A DNA stretch of 64,000 nt, taken from Ophiura sarsii. Taxonomy: Eukaryota > Echinodermata > Ophiuroidea > Amphilepidida > Ophiuridae. Below, piece after piece: positions 12,984-23,799 of this stretch. The notes beneath the pieces are model-generated. The model saw only the letters and a program-made list of their open reading frames with translations. It was not told the DNA's origin and made no database searches. Within the stretch, counting starts at the first letter, position 1; each line of letters starts with the position of its first letter. Location: NCBI GenBank assembly GCA_035610835.1, contig CM069449.1, forward strand, positions 42,490,768-42,554,767, in the 5' to 3' direction. The translations under genes and the position numbers were made by a program.

Positions 12984-13193
12984 AATATCTCATATTGTTC
13001 GTATGATCACAATGATTCCAGAAATAGGGTTTTTTTTACCACCAGGATTATTTTGTGTAGGTCAAAAGGTCAAGGTATACTGACCTATATAGAATCTGAC
13101 CTTTTGACCCCTTTGTAAGGTACAACAGACACTTTAGGTGGTAAAAACTATCATTTCTGGAATCCTTGCAATCAGACGAACAATTTGAGATAT
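12984..13193. repeat. 210-bp imperfect inverted repeat
   Basis: Arms of about 100 bp meet near 13088. The centre reads AGGTCAAAAGGTC on one side and GACCTTTTGACC on the other. Outer words such as ATATCTCATATTGTTCG, GATTCCAGAAAT and TTTTTACCACC are mirrored at 13125-13193. A weaker third copy of the outer part lies at about 12838-12930. It sits just below the last exon I can assign to the SAMD3-like gene. Confidence 0.65.
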
Positions 13194-13427
13194 CATCAAC
13201 AAGTTAACATTTACTGGAAAAATAATGAGCAATTTACCACTTTTCACTACGGTATAGCAACAAATCAGTCACATGTACAGGGTGGGTGTCTCTCTGGATC
13301 CTCCAAATTTGAGATCACTAATTTTCATTACACACTGGTAACTACAAAACCTTGAAACTACTAACATTCTTACCCATTGGTTATTTCATTTCAACTTAGA
13401 GTTGATGTTGTAAAGGAGATGCAATAC

Positions 13428-13668
13428 CTTTCTGTGGGTGTGGTATTTGAACAAGTTCAGGATAATCTTCTGCAGAAAACTTATATGCGACGTTGAAAAC
13501 ATAATGTGTAGCCATGAGTATGCCTACTGCTTTCATGAAGTCGGCCGTGGAACACACTTCTTCACCTTCAGCTATCAGGGTGTAATCCTTGACGGTTTCA
13601 TCTACTATGGCAGCAATTGAGCCGTTATACTGAATGTGTATGTGTGACGGGAAGGAATCTTCATCTAC
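13428..13668 (-). CDS. SAMD3-like gene, exon 4 (C-terminal part)
   Basis: A 241-bp exon bounded by an acceptor (CTTTTTAATAG) and a donor (AAAG|GTATTG). It is open in one frame, entering in phase 0 and leaving in phase 1. The 80 residues begin VDEDSFPSHIHI and contain IAAIVDETVKDY, CSTADFMKAVGILMATHYVF and NVAYKFSAEDYPELVQ. This resembles the C-terminal segment of proteins annotated as sterile-alpha-motif-domain-containing 3-like, where a divergent loop is followed by a helix ending in a xxYxxNIxYP-type motif. Its phase agrees with the exon at 15177-15259. No terminal exon below 13428 could be identified; a foldback repeat occupies that space. Molecular function of the family is unknown. Confidence 0.6.
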
Positions 13669-13749
13669 CTATTAAAAAGTTGAAAGAAAACAAACAACTA
13701 TTATTATTCATTTATTTTTAAATAACAAACCAAACATAAACCTTTGTAA

Positions 13750-14300
13750 CAAGTACATTGCAGTGGCGTACCGACCGGGGGCAGGGCAAGTTGCCCCCAC
13801 CCCCCCCCCCCCCCCCCCCCCCCCCTGGCTCCAAATACGGGGACGCTAAATTCGCAATACCGGAACGCTAAATTCGCATAAGAAAAAAAAATAGGGCCTA
13901 GGCCGAAAAAACTGAGGATTGGGCATTATTTGTCGACTGTTTTGCTTTTAGGATTCCGAATTTTTTTGTTACCGTGCCGTCCGTGCGAATTTTTTTGACT
14001 GTGCGAAATGTTTGGAGTAATTCTGTTATACCCTTCACAGGGGTATTCACAGTGCATGATTTTTAAGAACGACGCATACTACTAATGTAGGGTGTGGAGG
14101 GTATTACAGAATTATGCCAAATTTTTTGACCGTGCAATTTTTTTTACCCTACCCCCCCCCCCCCCCCCCCACTTACGTGAAATTCACGAGGTGACTGACT
14201 GGTAAAAAAAAATGGGGCAACCTTTTACGAAAATGTACGCCACTGTCGGGACGACATATATACTTCTGCCCCCCCCCCCCCCCCCTGGCTCACATGCCGC
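13750..14300. repeat. Low-complexity block with poly-C runs and CAGTGGCGTAC ends
   Basis: CAGTGGCGTAC near 13761 is matched by GTACGCCACTG near 14237, as in hAT-type MITE ends, but the flanking 8-mers do not agree, so the boundaries are uncertain. C runs of 25, 19 and 17 bases occur at 13801-13825, 14152-14170 and 14269-14285; their lengths are probably unreliable in the assembly. The interior has no gene. Confidence 0.45.
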
Positions 14301-15176
14301 GGTACGCGCCTGGTACATTGTATTAAAGAAAAGAGCTGCGACAATTTGTCAGCAGCACACAGGTTGCGACCATGAAGACTACAAGCTGGCAGGATCGAGG
14401 GAGTAAATAATTTGTTCTGGAACTATAAGAAAAACCTTTTTGGCAAACTGCAGAAAGTGACCCACCCGCAGTAAATAATTTGTTCTGGAACTATAAGTAT
14501 CATACTGTGTCAGATTATATGCTACAGATTCAAAGCAAGTTTTCACATATTGCACACGTCATTCGTGTATGCAAAAGCGGTATGACCTGTGTTTGGTTTC
14601 ATAGTTGCTGAAAATATTTGTATTTTTAGATTGGAATACTACTGATTGTATTAATATGAAAAACACAGATACTGACTTGAGTTTGTGGTGTCTTCTATTG
14701 GGCAGAGTTCCCATCATTTTAGGAAACTAAATTTCATAATAATCCCTGAGAAATACTTACCATTTGTCTTGGTTAAAAGTTGTTGAAAAAACACAAGACA
14801 TGTCCACACTCATGTGCCAAATTATGCATTTTCCCCTTGCCACTCAAATTCCATGTTTTCCCTGATATTTTTGCTAGTTTTCAGATTCCCTGAGTTTTCC
14901 CTTTCTGAAAAAAATCAATACATTTTTTTTGTCCTGTTTTCCACAGTAAATGGGAACCCCTGTCATGTCACATGGGATAGATGTTCAATATTTTCATCGT
15001 AGTGGATGCCGGCTCACTACTTAAATATTGGACTCGCCTATCCCTTATGACACGTAGAAGACACTCCAAACAAAAATCCCTCATTTATTCTGTAAATCTA
15101 GATCATGACAAATTTATTATTTTTTATGCAGCTGAACAATCAGGAAAGTTGTTGTACCCCTTAAATCACAACTTAC

Positions 15177-15259
15177 CTTGGCCTTTGAACAAAATGCAAA
15201 CTCAACATTTTCATGCAGCAAGTGAAAGATCAGCAAAACTTCACCAACTTCTGCAGCAT
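15177..15259 (-). CDS. SAMD3-like gene, exon 3
   Basis: An 83-bp exon bounded by the acceptor CTGTTTTCAG and the donor AAG|GTAAGT, both close to consensus. It enters in phase 1 (two bases finish the codon from exon 2) and leaves in phase 0, matching both neighbours. The encoded segment reads AAEVGEVLLIFHLLHENVEF followed by AFCSKAK. In the family this is the hydrophobic linker between the conserved helical domain and the C-terminal domain. Confidence 0.6.
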
Positions 15260-15819
15260 CTGAAAACAGATTTATAAATAAGGCCTTTAATCACACATAG
15301 GCTTGATAAGTTTTAATAATTGTAAGGATCAGCTTGAAAAGAATGATGAAATTAACCACGTTCATTTTGTCTTTTGAAATGTTAGCAGTGACACCAGTTG
15401 GAGGGGTGTGCCTGGTGTTTGGTTCAATTAAACATCAAGGGAAAGATGCCCATCATTGACAGAATGAAAACTGATTTACTTTACATGAATTTAGAGTAAT
15501 CTCGAAAGAACAATGACAACGGGGAAAATAGAGATTAAAAGATGAGAGGCAATATCATACAGAGATGACATTTTTCAAAACCTGGGTCTGTTTGATGATT
15601 GTTGACAAGGGTTATATTATAAGGAAAAAAATGACTTCTACGTATTCATAACATACAGTTTCTCAGTATTTTTGAAAAGTTCTAGCACTGGGCTATCAAT
15701 GCTATCAGTCAAGAAGAAATCATGTATGTCTCCTCACATTGTTGAACTATAATACACGTTGGGAAGATATTTACTGAAAATTGAGGAAAAGAAAACTGTG
15801 ATAAAACACAAAAACTTAC

Positions 15820-15988
15820 GTTTCTTGGCCTTGGCACTCTTTGCTTTTCCAATTGCAGAAAATATCTGGTCTCTCGTCCCCTTATGCACACGTGCACATT
15901 TGATGATGGCATCTGCATACTTATCAATACCCTTCTGTTGGGCCTTGCAAATGTCTTGTTCTGTCAAGCGGTGGAACTCTGTCAGTAT
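15820..15988 (-). CDS. SAMD3-like gene, exon 2 (conserved EFxRLT domain)
   Basis: A 169-bp exon with acceptor ATACATGCAG and donor AAAC|GTAAGT, entering in phase 0 and leaving in phase 1. It encodes ILTEFHRLTEQDICKAQQKG, then IDKYADAIIKCARVHKGTRD and a Lys/Ala-rich end (GKAKSAKAKK). The EFxRLTxxDI...LDKY pattern is the hallmark of the SAMD3-like family, which is large in fish, amphioxus and other invertebrates. ORFs on the opposite strand are shadows. Family assignment is from memory of the pattern, not from a search. Confidence 0.65.
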
Positions 15989-16563
15989 CTGCATGTATTA
16001 TAACAATAAGAATTTAAACTCCCTTTGTTGCATTAGCTGTTGTTCGTTGCATTTGCATTGCATGCCACCTATAGCTGGCATTGAGTTTTGGTGCATGATC
16101 AGGGTTGTCACCAGCCAAAATTCAATGCTGCCTAAATTTGACGAGATTTGAATCAAAATAATGAATCATGTTGCAATAGAGGCATTTTGTAGCTGTTTTT
16201 AAGACAAATATTTTCAATTTGGCATATTCTAGTGCTATTCGGCAAGGTTTAAATTCCCTTGAGTGCCAGTTAATTTGGCTGAGTGATGGTAATTAGTACC
16301 GACCAGTGCCGACCAGCATAGTGACAACTATGGGCATGATTGTTAGAGCAATTGTGCTTTCGGGCATCCTTTGCCTTAGGTATGCAATGGGGCACAATTA
16401 TCCTTCTCGTGTTCGCTCACTGTGGAATTTAACAAAAGGATTAACAATAGGAAAAATTGGTATCAAATTACATTTATCCTATTATAATATAATGCGGTAT
16501 TAAATCTTATCTAAATATTTGAATGTAAATGTTGTGAAACCATTTAACATGCACATAATTTAC

Positions 16564-16928
16564 CTCATCCTTATCAAACAAGCAGGGTAGGTAGTCGATA
16601 TGTTGTCAACCTTCCACAGTTTGTTCACTATCCCATCTCGTCTGTCAGCAATGTGAGGTCTGTCAGCAATGTGAGGTCCATAAGCATGCTAATCTTAGTA
16701 GTATCTTGCCTCAACTTTCGATTTTCAACCTGCATCAGTTGAATGTGCTTCTCTATTGTTGTATCATCTTCGCCCGCCGGCCGCTTAGTAAGTAGTGCGT
16801 AACTCCCCCACTGGTTACTCGGCCTATTCTTTGCAGTATCTGTAGGTTTTGATGTACTTTTAGAAGGTTTGGCTAACTTGGCTGGTGGCTTTGCATGGCC
16901 ATTATCGTTCTCATGCCGCTTTTGTTCA
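16564..16928 (-). CDS. SAMD3-like gene, exon 1 fragment with frame breaks, truncated by assembly gap
   Basis: Reading down from the gap, the minus strand encodes a Lys/Pro/Ser-rich linker, then NQWGSYALLTKRPAGEDDTT and IEKHIQLMQVENRKLRQDT, which match the LxxRPxGEDxxxIExH block that precedes the helical domain in SAMD3-like proteins. Further on, RRDGIVNKLWKVDN and then LPCLFDKDE are in two other frames, so at least two frame shifts are needed to reach the donor at 16563 (GATGAG|GTAAAT), which would leave in phase 0 as exon 2 requires. An exact 18-bp tandem duplication (GACCTCACATTGCTGACA) near 16640-16680 is in phase and cannot by itself explain the breaks. Either this copy is a decaying paralogue, or consensus errors have accumulated beside the gap. 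Confidence 0.5.
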
Positions 16929-17028
16929 NNNNNNNNNNNNNNNNNNNNNNNNNNNNNNNNNNNNNNNNNNNNNNNNNNNNNNNNNNNNNNNNNNNNNNNN
17001 NNNNNNNNNNNNNNNNNNNNNNNNNNNN
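16929..17028. other. Assembly gap, exactly 100 N
   Basis: One hundred consecutive N bases, the usual placeholder for a gap of unknown size. It cuts the SAMD3-like gene, whose 5' exons are probably missing or beyond it. Confidence 0.98.
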
Positions 17029-18220
17029 ATTTAAGCAGTACCTGTACGCTTGTACTTTGAGTATGTCATATTCGATTTGATCATCTCTATCACTAATCCT
17101 TTTTTGTCTGCCAATTTTTGTGGATAACCGTGTTTTCTATATAGTTATATCTTTATAGACATAGTGATGTTTTTTGTTATCGATTTATTGGTATTCTGGA
17201 CATTTACACATGTTTATTATACGTAGAGACTTTTGAATGCACTTTTTACATTACTACAGGCATGACAGGCTTTGTAGTTTAATTCTGATATGAGAGCACA
17301 GGTATTGGTTCCGTTGTGGGTCCTAATTACAATTCAATTTTGTAACGGTTTTTAACGTGAATTGTGTGTACGGTATGGAAGTAAGAGAGATTTTAAGAAT
17401 TTCCAAATGAAAACTACTGATCGAATGGCACTGGCCTAATTATCATTTATTGTACAGATCATGGTGTTTTAAATAAATGAGGGATCGTTATTTTGATTAC
17501 AGACAGTATTAATTTGTTATACATTACATTTTATTTGAAATTGGATGGTACGCGTATCTTCAGACATCAGACTGATAATTGCAACTATTTCGCAGGAGAT
17601 AAGCATTTTAGAGTAAGATATTTATACGAGATGTAGGCCTGTACGACCGGATTTTTGATATTTCACTGAGCTACTATTGTTCTTCGAGATACACAGGGTT
17701 ACCGTCCTTGAGATCTATGATTGAGATTATTTTGTATTTTATGTAGCCTGCGTGCCAAGATTCCGTTATAAATATAATGGATTTAGTTGCCATGCCTGCG
17801 TGCCATGCGCTTGCCTTGCCTGCGCGTCAAGGAATTATACAGTCGTAAATATAAAGAATGAATTTCCAATTTGGCAATCTAACTGAGCATCCCTCTAAAG
17901 GTGGGATTTTTGGTAATCGTTAAGTCACCTAATCCGTAGCTAAGTTGGGAAAGTTCATAAATGAAATCTGAAATTTAAGCCAATTTCGAACCGTGGTAGA
18001 TGTAATTGGTTTATCTTTATTGCTCGTTTATAAGAGTTTAAATTATTATCAGGAGCAACCGAAATTGTTGATTAGTCACCAATGTAAAGTCAAAAGAACT
18101 GTTTGAAAATTGTGTAAATGTATTTAAGTACCGGTACTGTATTCTGTATTTTGATATTGAAATATGATATGAAACAAATAATGTTTCGGTAAATAAACCT
18201 CTCGTTAAATACTGGTCCTG
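17029..18220. other. Intergenic DNA, no supported gene
   Basis: No exon recognised. Near 17750-17825 the phrase CCTGCGTGCCA is repeated with small changes. Confidence 0.4.
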
Positions 18221-18227
18221 AGATATA

Positions 18228-19760
18228 TTTTTGAGTTGACGTACTCTGGTCTTGTGAGATATTATAGACACTGGTTTTGAGATATATTTTTTGGATGAGT
18301 TATATAGACACTGCTTTTGAGATATTATATAGACACTGGTTTTTGTGATACATTTTTGAGGTACATGTATATATATAGACACAGGTCTTGATATCGATTT
18401 TTGATATTCTTTTCTCCTTTTATAGACACTGGTCTTTAGGTAAAACGGTTTTATTATTATAGAGACACTGTTTTTGAGATACATTTTTGACTTATATAGA
18501 CACTGATTTTGAGAGATACATAGACACTGGTCTTGAGATATAGACACTGGTCTTGAGATATAGACACTGGTCTTGAGATATAGACACTGGTCTTGAGATA
18601 TAGACACTGGTCTTGAGATATAGACACTGGTCTTGAGATATAGACACTGGTCTTAAGATATAGACACTGGTCTTGAGATATAGACACTGGTCTTGAGATA
18701 TAGACACTGGTCTTGAGATATAGACACTGGTCTTGACATATAGACACTGGTCTTGAGATATTTTTTGAGTTGATTTACTATGGTTTTGTGAGATAGGCCT
18801 AATATATATAGACACTTGTTTTGAGATATATTTTTTGATGATTTATATAGTCACTGTTTTTGAGATATTATATAGACACTGTTTTTTTGATACATTCTTG
18901 AGGTATATAGACACGGGTCTTGATATCGATTTTTGAGATTCTTTTCTCATTTTATGTAGATATTAGTCTTGGGGTATAAACGGTTTTATTATTATAGAGA
19001 CATATTTTTTGAGTTGACGTACTCTGGCCTTGTGAGATATATAGACACTGGTCTTGAGATATATTCTTGATAAGTTATATTGACACTGTTTTTGAGATAT
19101 TATATAGACACTGGTTTTGGGATACATTCTTGAGGTATATATAGACACGTGTCTTGATATCGATTTTTGAGATTCTTTTCTCTTTTTATGTAAGACACTG
19201 GTCTTGAAGTAAAACGGTCTTATTATTATAAACACACTGTTTCTTGAGATATATTTTTGACTTAAATATAGACACCGATTTTGAGATATACATAGATACT
19301 GGTCTTGAGATATATTTTTGAGTTATATAAACGTGCTCTGGTTTTTGTGAGAGATATATAGATAACTGTTCTTGATATACATTTCTGAGTCATATATATA
19401 CTGTTTTTGAGTTATATATTTTGTTTTGACTTATATATTTATATACACTGGTTTTGAGAGTGAGATACATGATAGACACTGGTCTTGAGATATATTTTCG
19501 AGCTATATAGTCGTACTCTGGTCTTGTGAATAGATTATTTGTTTTGAGTTATATAGACACTGTTTTTGACATATAGACGCTGGTCTTAAGATACATTCTC
19601 GATAGAGTTATATTTATATTGTTCTTGAGAGTATATTCGTTATGTATTTTGACTAAGATAGTCACCGATTGGCCTTGAGTTATAATTTGAGTTTCATATA
19701 GACTCTGGTCTTCATATTTATGTTCGGGTTACATAGACACTAATTGAGTTTGATCCTGTT
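18228..19760. repeat. Degenerate minisatellite and higher-order repeat built on GACACTGGTCTTGAGATAT
   Basis: Variants of TAGACACTGGTCTTGAGATA spaced by T-rich linkers fill 1.5 kb. Longer segments recur: GATATCGATTTTTGA plus TTCTTTTCTC occurs at about 18391, 18920 and 19154, and GTACTCTGG-type phrases at about 18238, 19016 and 19505. The block is therefore a higher-order repeat of roughly 235-290 bp into which a homogeneous 20-bp array has expanded. The long minus-strand ORFs exist only because the repeat lacks stops. Confidence 0.85.
18521..18760. repeat. Homogeneous 20-bp tandem array, 12 copies
   Basis: Twelve consecutive copies of TAGACACTGGTCTTGAGATA, ten exact and two with single changes (TCTTAAGATA and TCTTGACATA). 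The uniformity against the degenerate flanks points to a recent expansion. Confidence 0.95.
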
Positions 19761-19769
19761 GGCAGATAT

Positions 19770-21180
19770 GTAGCTGGGAAGACGTACATGTATGATGGGA
19801 TAGGCCTATAGGCCTACTATAATGTATGTTGACTATGTTGTAGTCATGAGATTTATCGATATTTTAATATGGATTTTATTTATACCGCTGGGTAATACTG
19901 TTTTTCGATTAGACATTGGTTTTGATATATTAGTACGTCTGATATCATCTGTTTACAGTTACATAGGCCTACAATTCTTGACTGTATGTCTTTATATATA
20001 TTTATTTGAGACAGATACTGCAGTTCGTATCACTGAGTCATCACTTGTTCGACCAAGGTGGTGTATGAGCATAGGTCTAATTTGGCGGGAATGAGAGAGA
20101 ATTTTGTGATTTTTTGACGTTATGTCATGATTTCTTAATAGATACGTTGTTTGGAATGTAAACTTGACGTTTTTACATTTAAACCGGGTGATATCGGTTA
20201 CTCCGGGGTAACGCTATGAGGATGATTGTTTTTCGAGATAGACGATAGTTTAAGATACTTTTGTGATGAGGCTATATGATGCTGTGATCTTAATATAATC
20301 AATTAAACGTTCTTTATGACGCGTATATCATGTATAGCAGGTGTTTTATTTGATTTCAGACACTGATCGATAAGTCGTTTGATGTTTAAATTATGCTGGT
20401 TGCATGGTTCGGTTTTTATTATTATAAATGAGAAGATTTTCTCACTAGTGTATAGCAGTAGGCCTACATATTTTAGAGTTGCATATAGCCTGAGTTGCAG
20501 AACACTATATATTTTGGTTCGTCTGAATTATGATTTAGATATAGATTTCAATGATGCTGCTTAACATAGCAATTATAGGCCTTTAGTCTTTGGATATGAT
20601 ATGCTTTAGTTTGTTTCATATTATACATTGATTGGATTGAGTCGTTTACGTTTTGTTGTACTGAACTGAGCGCAGTAGAGGACGCAATAGTACTATGTAA
20701 TGAATGCAGTGATTTGAATATTATCAAACGTTCTCTATGAGATTATTTTGCACATATTTTCATGGCACGAATATGTATAGCTGGATTTTATTCCATACAC
20801 TGGCCGAGAAGTCACTTGACGTTCTAATTAGACTGTTTGTCTGCGATATTCTTTTATTCGTATAGCGTTTGATAGCTCTTTGTATGTGGGCGGATTTATC
20901 ATGTTTTCATAAGTTGCAGTGTGAGATTTCTTCGGTAGTATTTGAAATGAGGATTTGTTTTTCATACTGATATAGCAGTACATAGTTTATCTATGTAACA
21001 ACCTTAGTTGCGGAAGTTTTTGGCGTGTCTTTTAAGACTCGGCCCGCGTATGACAGGCCTATATACTACTTTGCAGAGCGTTCAATAGGCTTATTCATTT
21101 TTTGAAATGAGTTTTCATTGAGGTTAATCAAGTTATTCTAATAATTATGATATGATACGTATATCTGGCCCCTTTTGCCC
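19770..21180. repeat. Strongly diverged long repeat, period ~430 bp
   Basis: The segment with AAACGTTCTTTATGA, TATAGCAGGTGTTTTATT and GATAAGTCGTTTGATGTT at about 20297-20380 is echoed at about 20725-20815 (AAACGTTCTCTATGA, TATAGCTGGATTTTATT, GAGAAGTCACTTGACGTT). No gene is seen. Confidence 0.45.
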
Positions 21181-21191
21181 GTTCTTTAATG

Positions 21192-21346
21192 TTGATTAGG
21201 GGGTGCTCGTCGAGAAGATCGGTGCACCCCTCCGGTAAGGTCATGTGTGTGTTTGTATTGTATATGTTCAGTGTTAGCGCATAAGGCGAGAATTATATGG
21301 AAAATTATTTATTTTCGGCTGAGCGTTTGCGCGAAAGAGAAAATAA
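21192..21346. repeat. Direct repeat copy A (~154 bp, nearly identical to copy B)
   Basis: Runs from TTGATTAGG to GAGAAAATAA and is identical to 21777-21930 apart from one extra G. It starts with a GGGTGC...GCACCC stem around TCGTCGAGAAGATCG and then has a GTGTGTGTTTGT tract. The spacing of copies is 585 bp. Confidence 0.9.
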
Positions 21347-21748
21347 TATACATTTTCTATTGGTTGATAGCCGTGTTGCATAACAATATGCAAAGTGGGT
21401 GTTTTTAGCGGGTGTTACAAGCACTTGACTGATTTCTCGTGAGCCAGACACACGCAGCCGGTAAATTTTCTATGATGTTGAATTGATTGCTATGATGTTG
21501 AATAGAATTGAATGATGTTGATTTGAATTGTATTATTTTCAGTAACATACTTCTGAAGTTTTATCTTTTTAGAGCAATATTGTGAAAGAAGGATATTTTC
21601 GTCAGTTTAAGGAGGGCGTTATAATTGTAAGTAATACGCATCGTTTTTTAGCTTCGTAAAGCCACTGGATTGTTTCGACCGACACTTACTGGTGTTTTAC
21701 AGGGAGTTCTACACAGGTTCGGTCTTGCGCCCTCAGTCGTGTGTTCTG

Positions 21749-21930
21749 TGCTCGTCGAGAAGATCGGTGCACCCCCTTGATTAGGGGTGCTCGTCGAGAA
21801 GATCGGTGCACCCCTCCGGTAAGGTCATGTGTGTGTTTGTATTGTATATGTTCAGTGTTAGCGCATAAGGCGAGAATTATATGGAAAATTATTTATTTTC
21901 GGCTGAGCGTTTGCGCGAAAGAGAAAATAA
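21749..21930. repeat. Direct repeat copy B plus a partial third head
   Basis: Copy B is 21777-21930. Immediately before it, 21749-21776 repeats only the stem-forming head (GTGCTCGTCGAGAAGATC and GGTGCACCCC). The near-identity of A and B contrasts with diverged surroundings, so the duplication or conversion is recent. No TG...CA LTR ends, primer-binding site or polypurine tract are seen between them. Confidence 0.85.
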
Positions 21931-22790
21931 GTAATTTCTCATTCTCATCTTGCAATTGACTGAATCCGAATTATTGAAAGCTCACAAACGACATTTATAC
22001 AAGGGCACTAGTACTACTACGCAATGTAATGGACGACAGCTAACAGTGTAGCCTACTACAAAATATAAATGGATGAAGTAAGCTTCCGTATTTACCTTAC
22101 AATTTGTACATGCATCAGACTCAGTGTTATACTAGTCTCGATAGATACCAAATCTATGATTTGGGTATCGGCTCAATGCATAATGTTGAAAGGAACCGTT
22201 TTAGACAAACATTATAGTCCCTGAAAATCCTCCGTTTTTATGTCCCACTCACCTCTTTGGAGAATCAAAGTTGTCCTTGAATGTTCACTATTTAGTCATG
22301 GCATTGCTATGAAATTAAGAGCTAGCAAAAGTGTTCAGAAAAGTCGCATTGGAATTTTTTTAATAGGACTAGCAAGTAAAACGGGGTATAAAACACAAAA
22401 TCACCTTTTTGTCGGCCATTTTGAACAAAAAACAACACAAGGTCAATTACTCTATTAGGTTTTTATTTTTCTGTGCAAGGCTACCGGATTGAATTTCATC
22501 CAAATAATAGATACATATTGGTCAAGAGCCAGGTGAACACTAAATTTTAAGTTAAACATGTCCGTAAAAACAGAATTTAGACATTAATTATTTATGTAAA
22601 TTAGTCACATGATAGCTCACTTTTAGAGGGTCACGGTTCAAGTCACAGTTCTGGTTCCACTTTACAGAGTTGCTTGAACATGTACCCATATCATGGATAT
22701 GGGTACTACATGGACTAGTGTTATACTGCAAGTGTAACAGTATCATGTGTATTGATCTGCGTGAGTGTACAACGAACAGTGCTATATTAT

Positions 22791-23260
22791 CAAACTGCTC
22801 ACAAAAAGTATCGAAACACTTAGAAATGATCCAATACATAACGGCTCGAAAGGGTATGCATTTATCGAAGCAAATAATCAAGTGCATAATTTTGTTCTGC
22901 GTATTTTGACACCTCGATCGTTGAGATACGATGTTGCGGAGCGGAGTTATTGTCATTTCAATGATCGTGGGTCCAGTTTCAAAAGTGACACTCATCCCTA
23001 TTGAAAATCACGAATCTGATCATTCTAAACAGTAATGCAAACCTCTTTCTATAGGATGATTGTCACTTTTGAAACTGGACCCACGACCATTGAAATGACA
23101 ATAACTCTGCTCCGCAACATCGTATCTCATCGATCGAGGTGTCAAAATACGCAGAACAAAATTATGCACTTGGTCATTTGCTTCGATTAATGCATACCCT
23201 TTCGAACCGTTATATATTGGATCATTTCTAAGTGTTTCGATACTTTTTGTAAGCAGTTTA
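22791..23260. mobile_element. 470-bp foldback element, arms ~210 bp
   Basis: The left arm (22791 to about 23002) begins CAAACTGCTCACAAAAAGTA and is present inverted at about 23050-23260 with roughly one change per 15-20 bases; the unique spacer is only about 47 bp. Both arms contain TATCGAAACACTTAGAAATG and GGGTCCAGTTTCAAAAGTGA. The ends lie near TA-rich DNA, but no target duplication could be fixed. ORFs in this block are arm translations, not genes. A transcript would form a very long hairpin. Confidence 0.85.
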
Positions 23261-23694
23261 TATAGCCTACATGTGTATTGTGTGATACACACCAACAATG
23301 GGTTGAATGGCAACATAATGAACATTCTTACTTAACATGCTTAACAACAAAGGACAGGACAGGTCAACTCAACGAATACAGAATAGAATGCTAGCTGTTT
23401 GTACATTTAAGATAGATGGATCCCGGAGATGGATCAATCATTTTCAATCCCGGGCCGAGATCCAGCAGGGGCTATGACCGGGCGATGCTTTTAGCCTTAT
23501 CATGAGAATAAAAAGTGAAGGCCAAGAATCGGATGCGTGCTTCAATTCAAATTAGAGGTAGGTATATTATACAACAATTTGTATTAAATAAATAAAATAA
23601 AATAAATTCGAACACATTTATATTCATCACCATCCAGCCACACAGCTCAGGGCAGGCGGCGCAGGACCTTCAGAAATGCTGGGTGGGGTGGGAT

Positions 23695-23731
<37 letters not shown>
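23695..23731. repeat. Poly-G run (37 bases)
   Basis: A G homopolymer just upstream of the truncated retrotransposon relic. Length is likely unreliable. Similar runs occur at 41276-41307 (G) and 62697-62723 (C). Confidence 0.9.
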
Positions 23732-23732
<1 letters not shown>

Positions 23733-23799
23733 GGACCGGGACACTCTTGACAAGTTGTAATATCTGTGTAAATTCATGTTATTTACCAGCAAACACAAT

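Noticed and set aside
15759..16151. Plus-strand 130-residue ORF
   Set aside because: It is the antisense shadow of the well-bounded minus-strand exon at 15820-15988.
16869..17080. ORFs spanning the run of N
   Set aside because: Their continuity is an artefact of translating unknown bases. The gap size is not known.
18521..18760. CRISPR-like regular array
   Set aside because: Units are contiguous 20-mers without unique spacers, in an animal genome, with no cas genes.
18038..18815. Long minus-strand ORFs reading YLKTSVYISRPVSISQDQC-type repeats
   Set aside because: They are translations of the 20-bp minisatellite, which has no stop in that direction. There is no start context, splice site or domain.
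21192..21930. Direct repeats as LTRs of a short retroelement
   Set aside because: No TG...CA ends, primer-binding site, polypurine tract or flanking target duplication; the interior is only ~430 bp without coding.
22588..23325. Protein-coding ORFs on both strands of the foldback element
   Set aside because: The same peptide appears from both arms because they are inverted copies.
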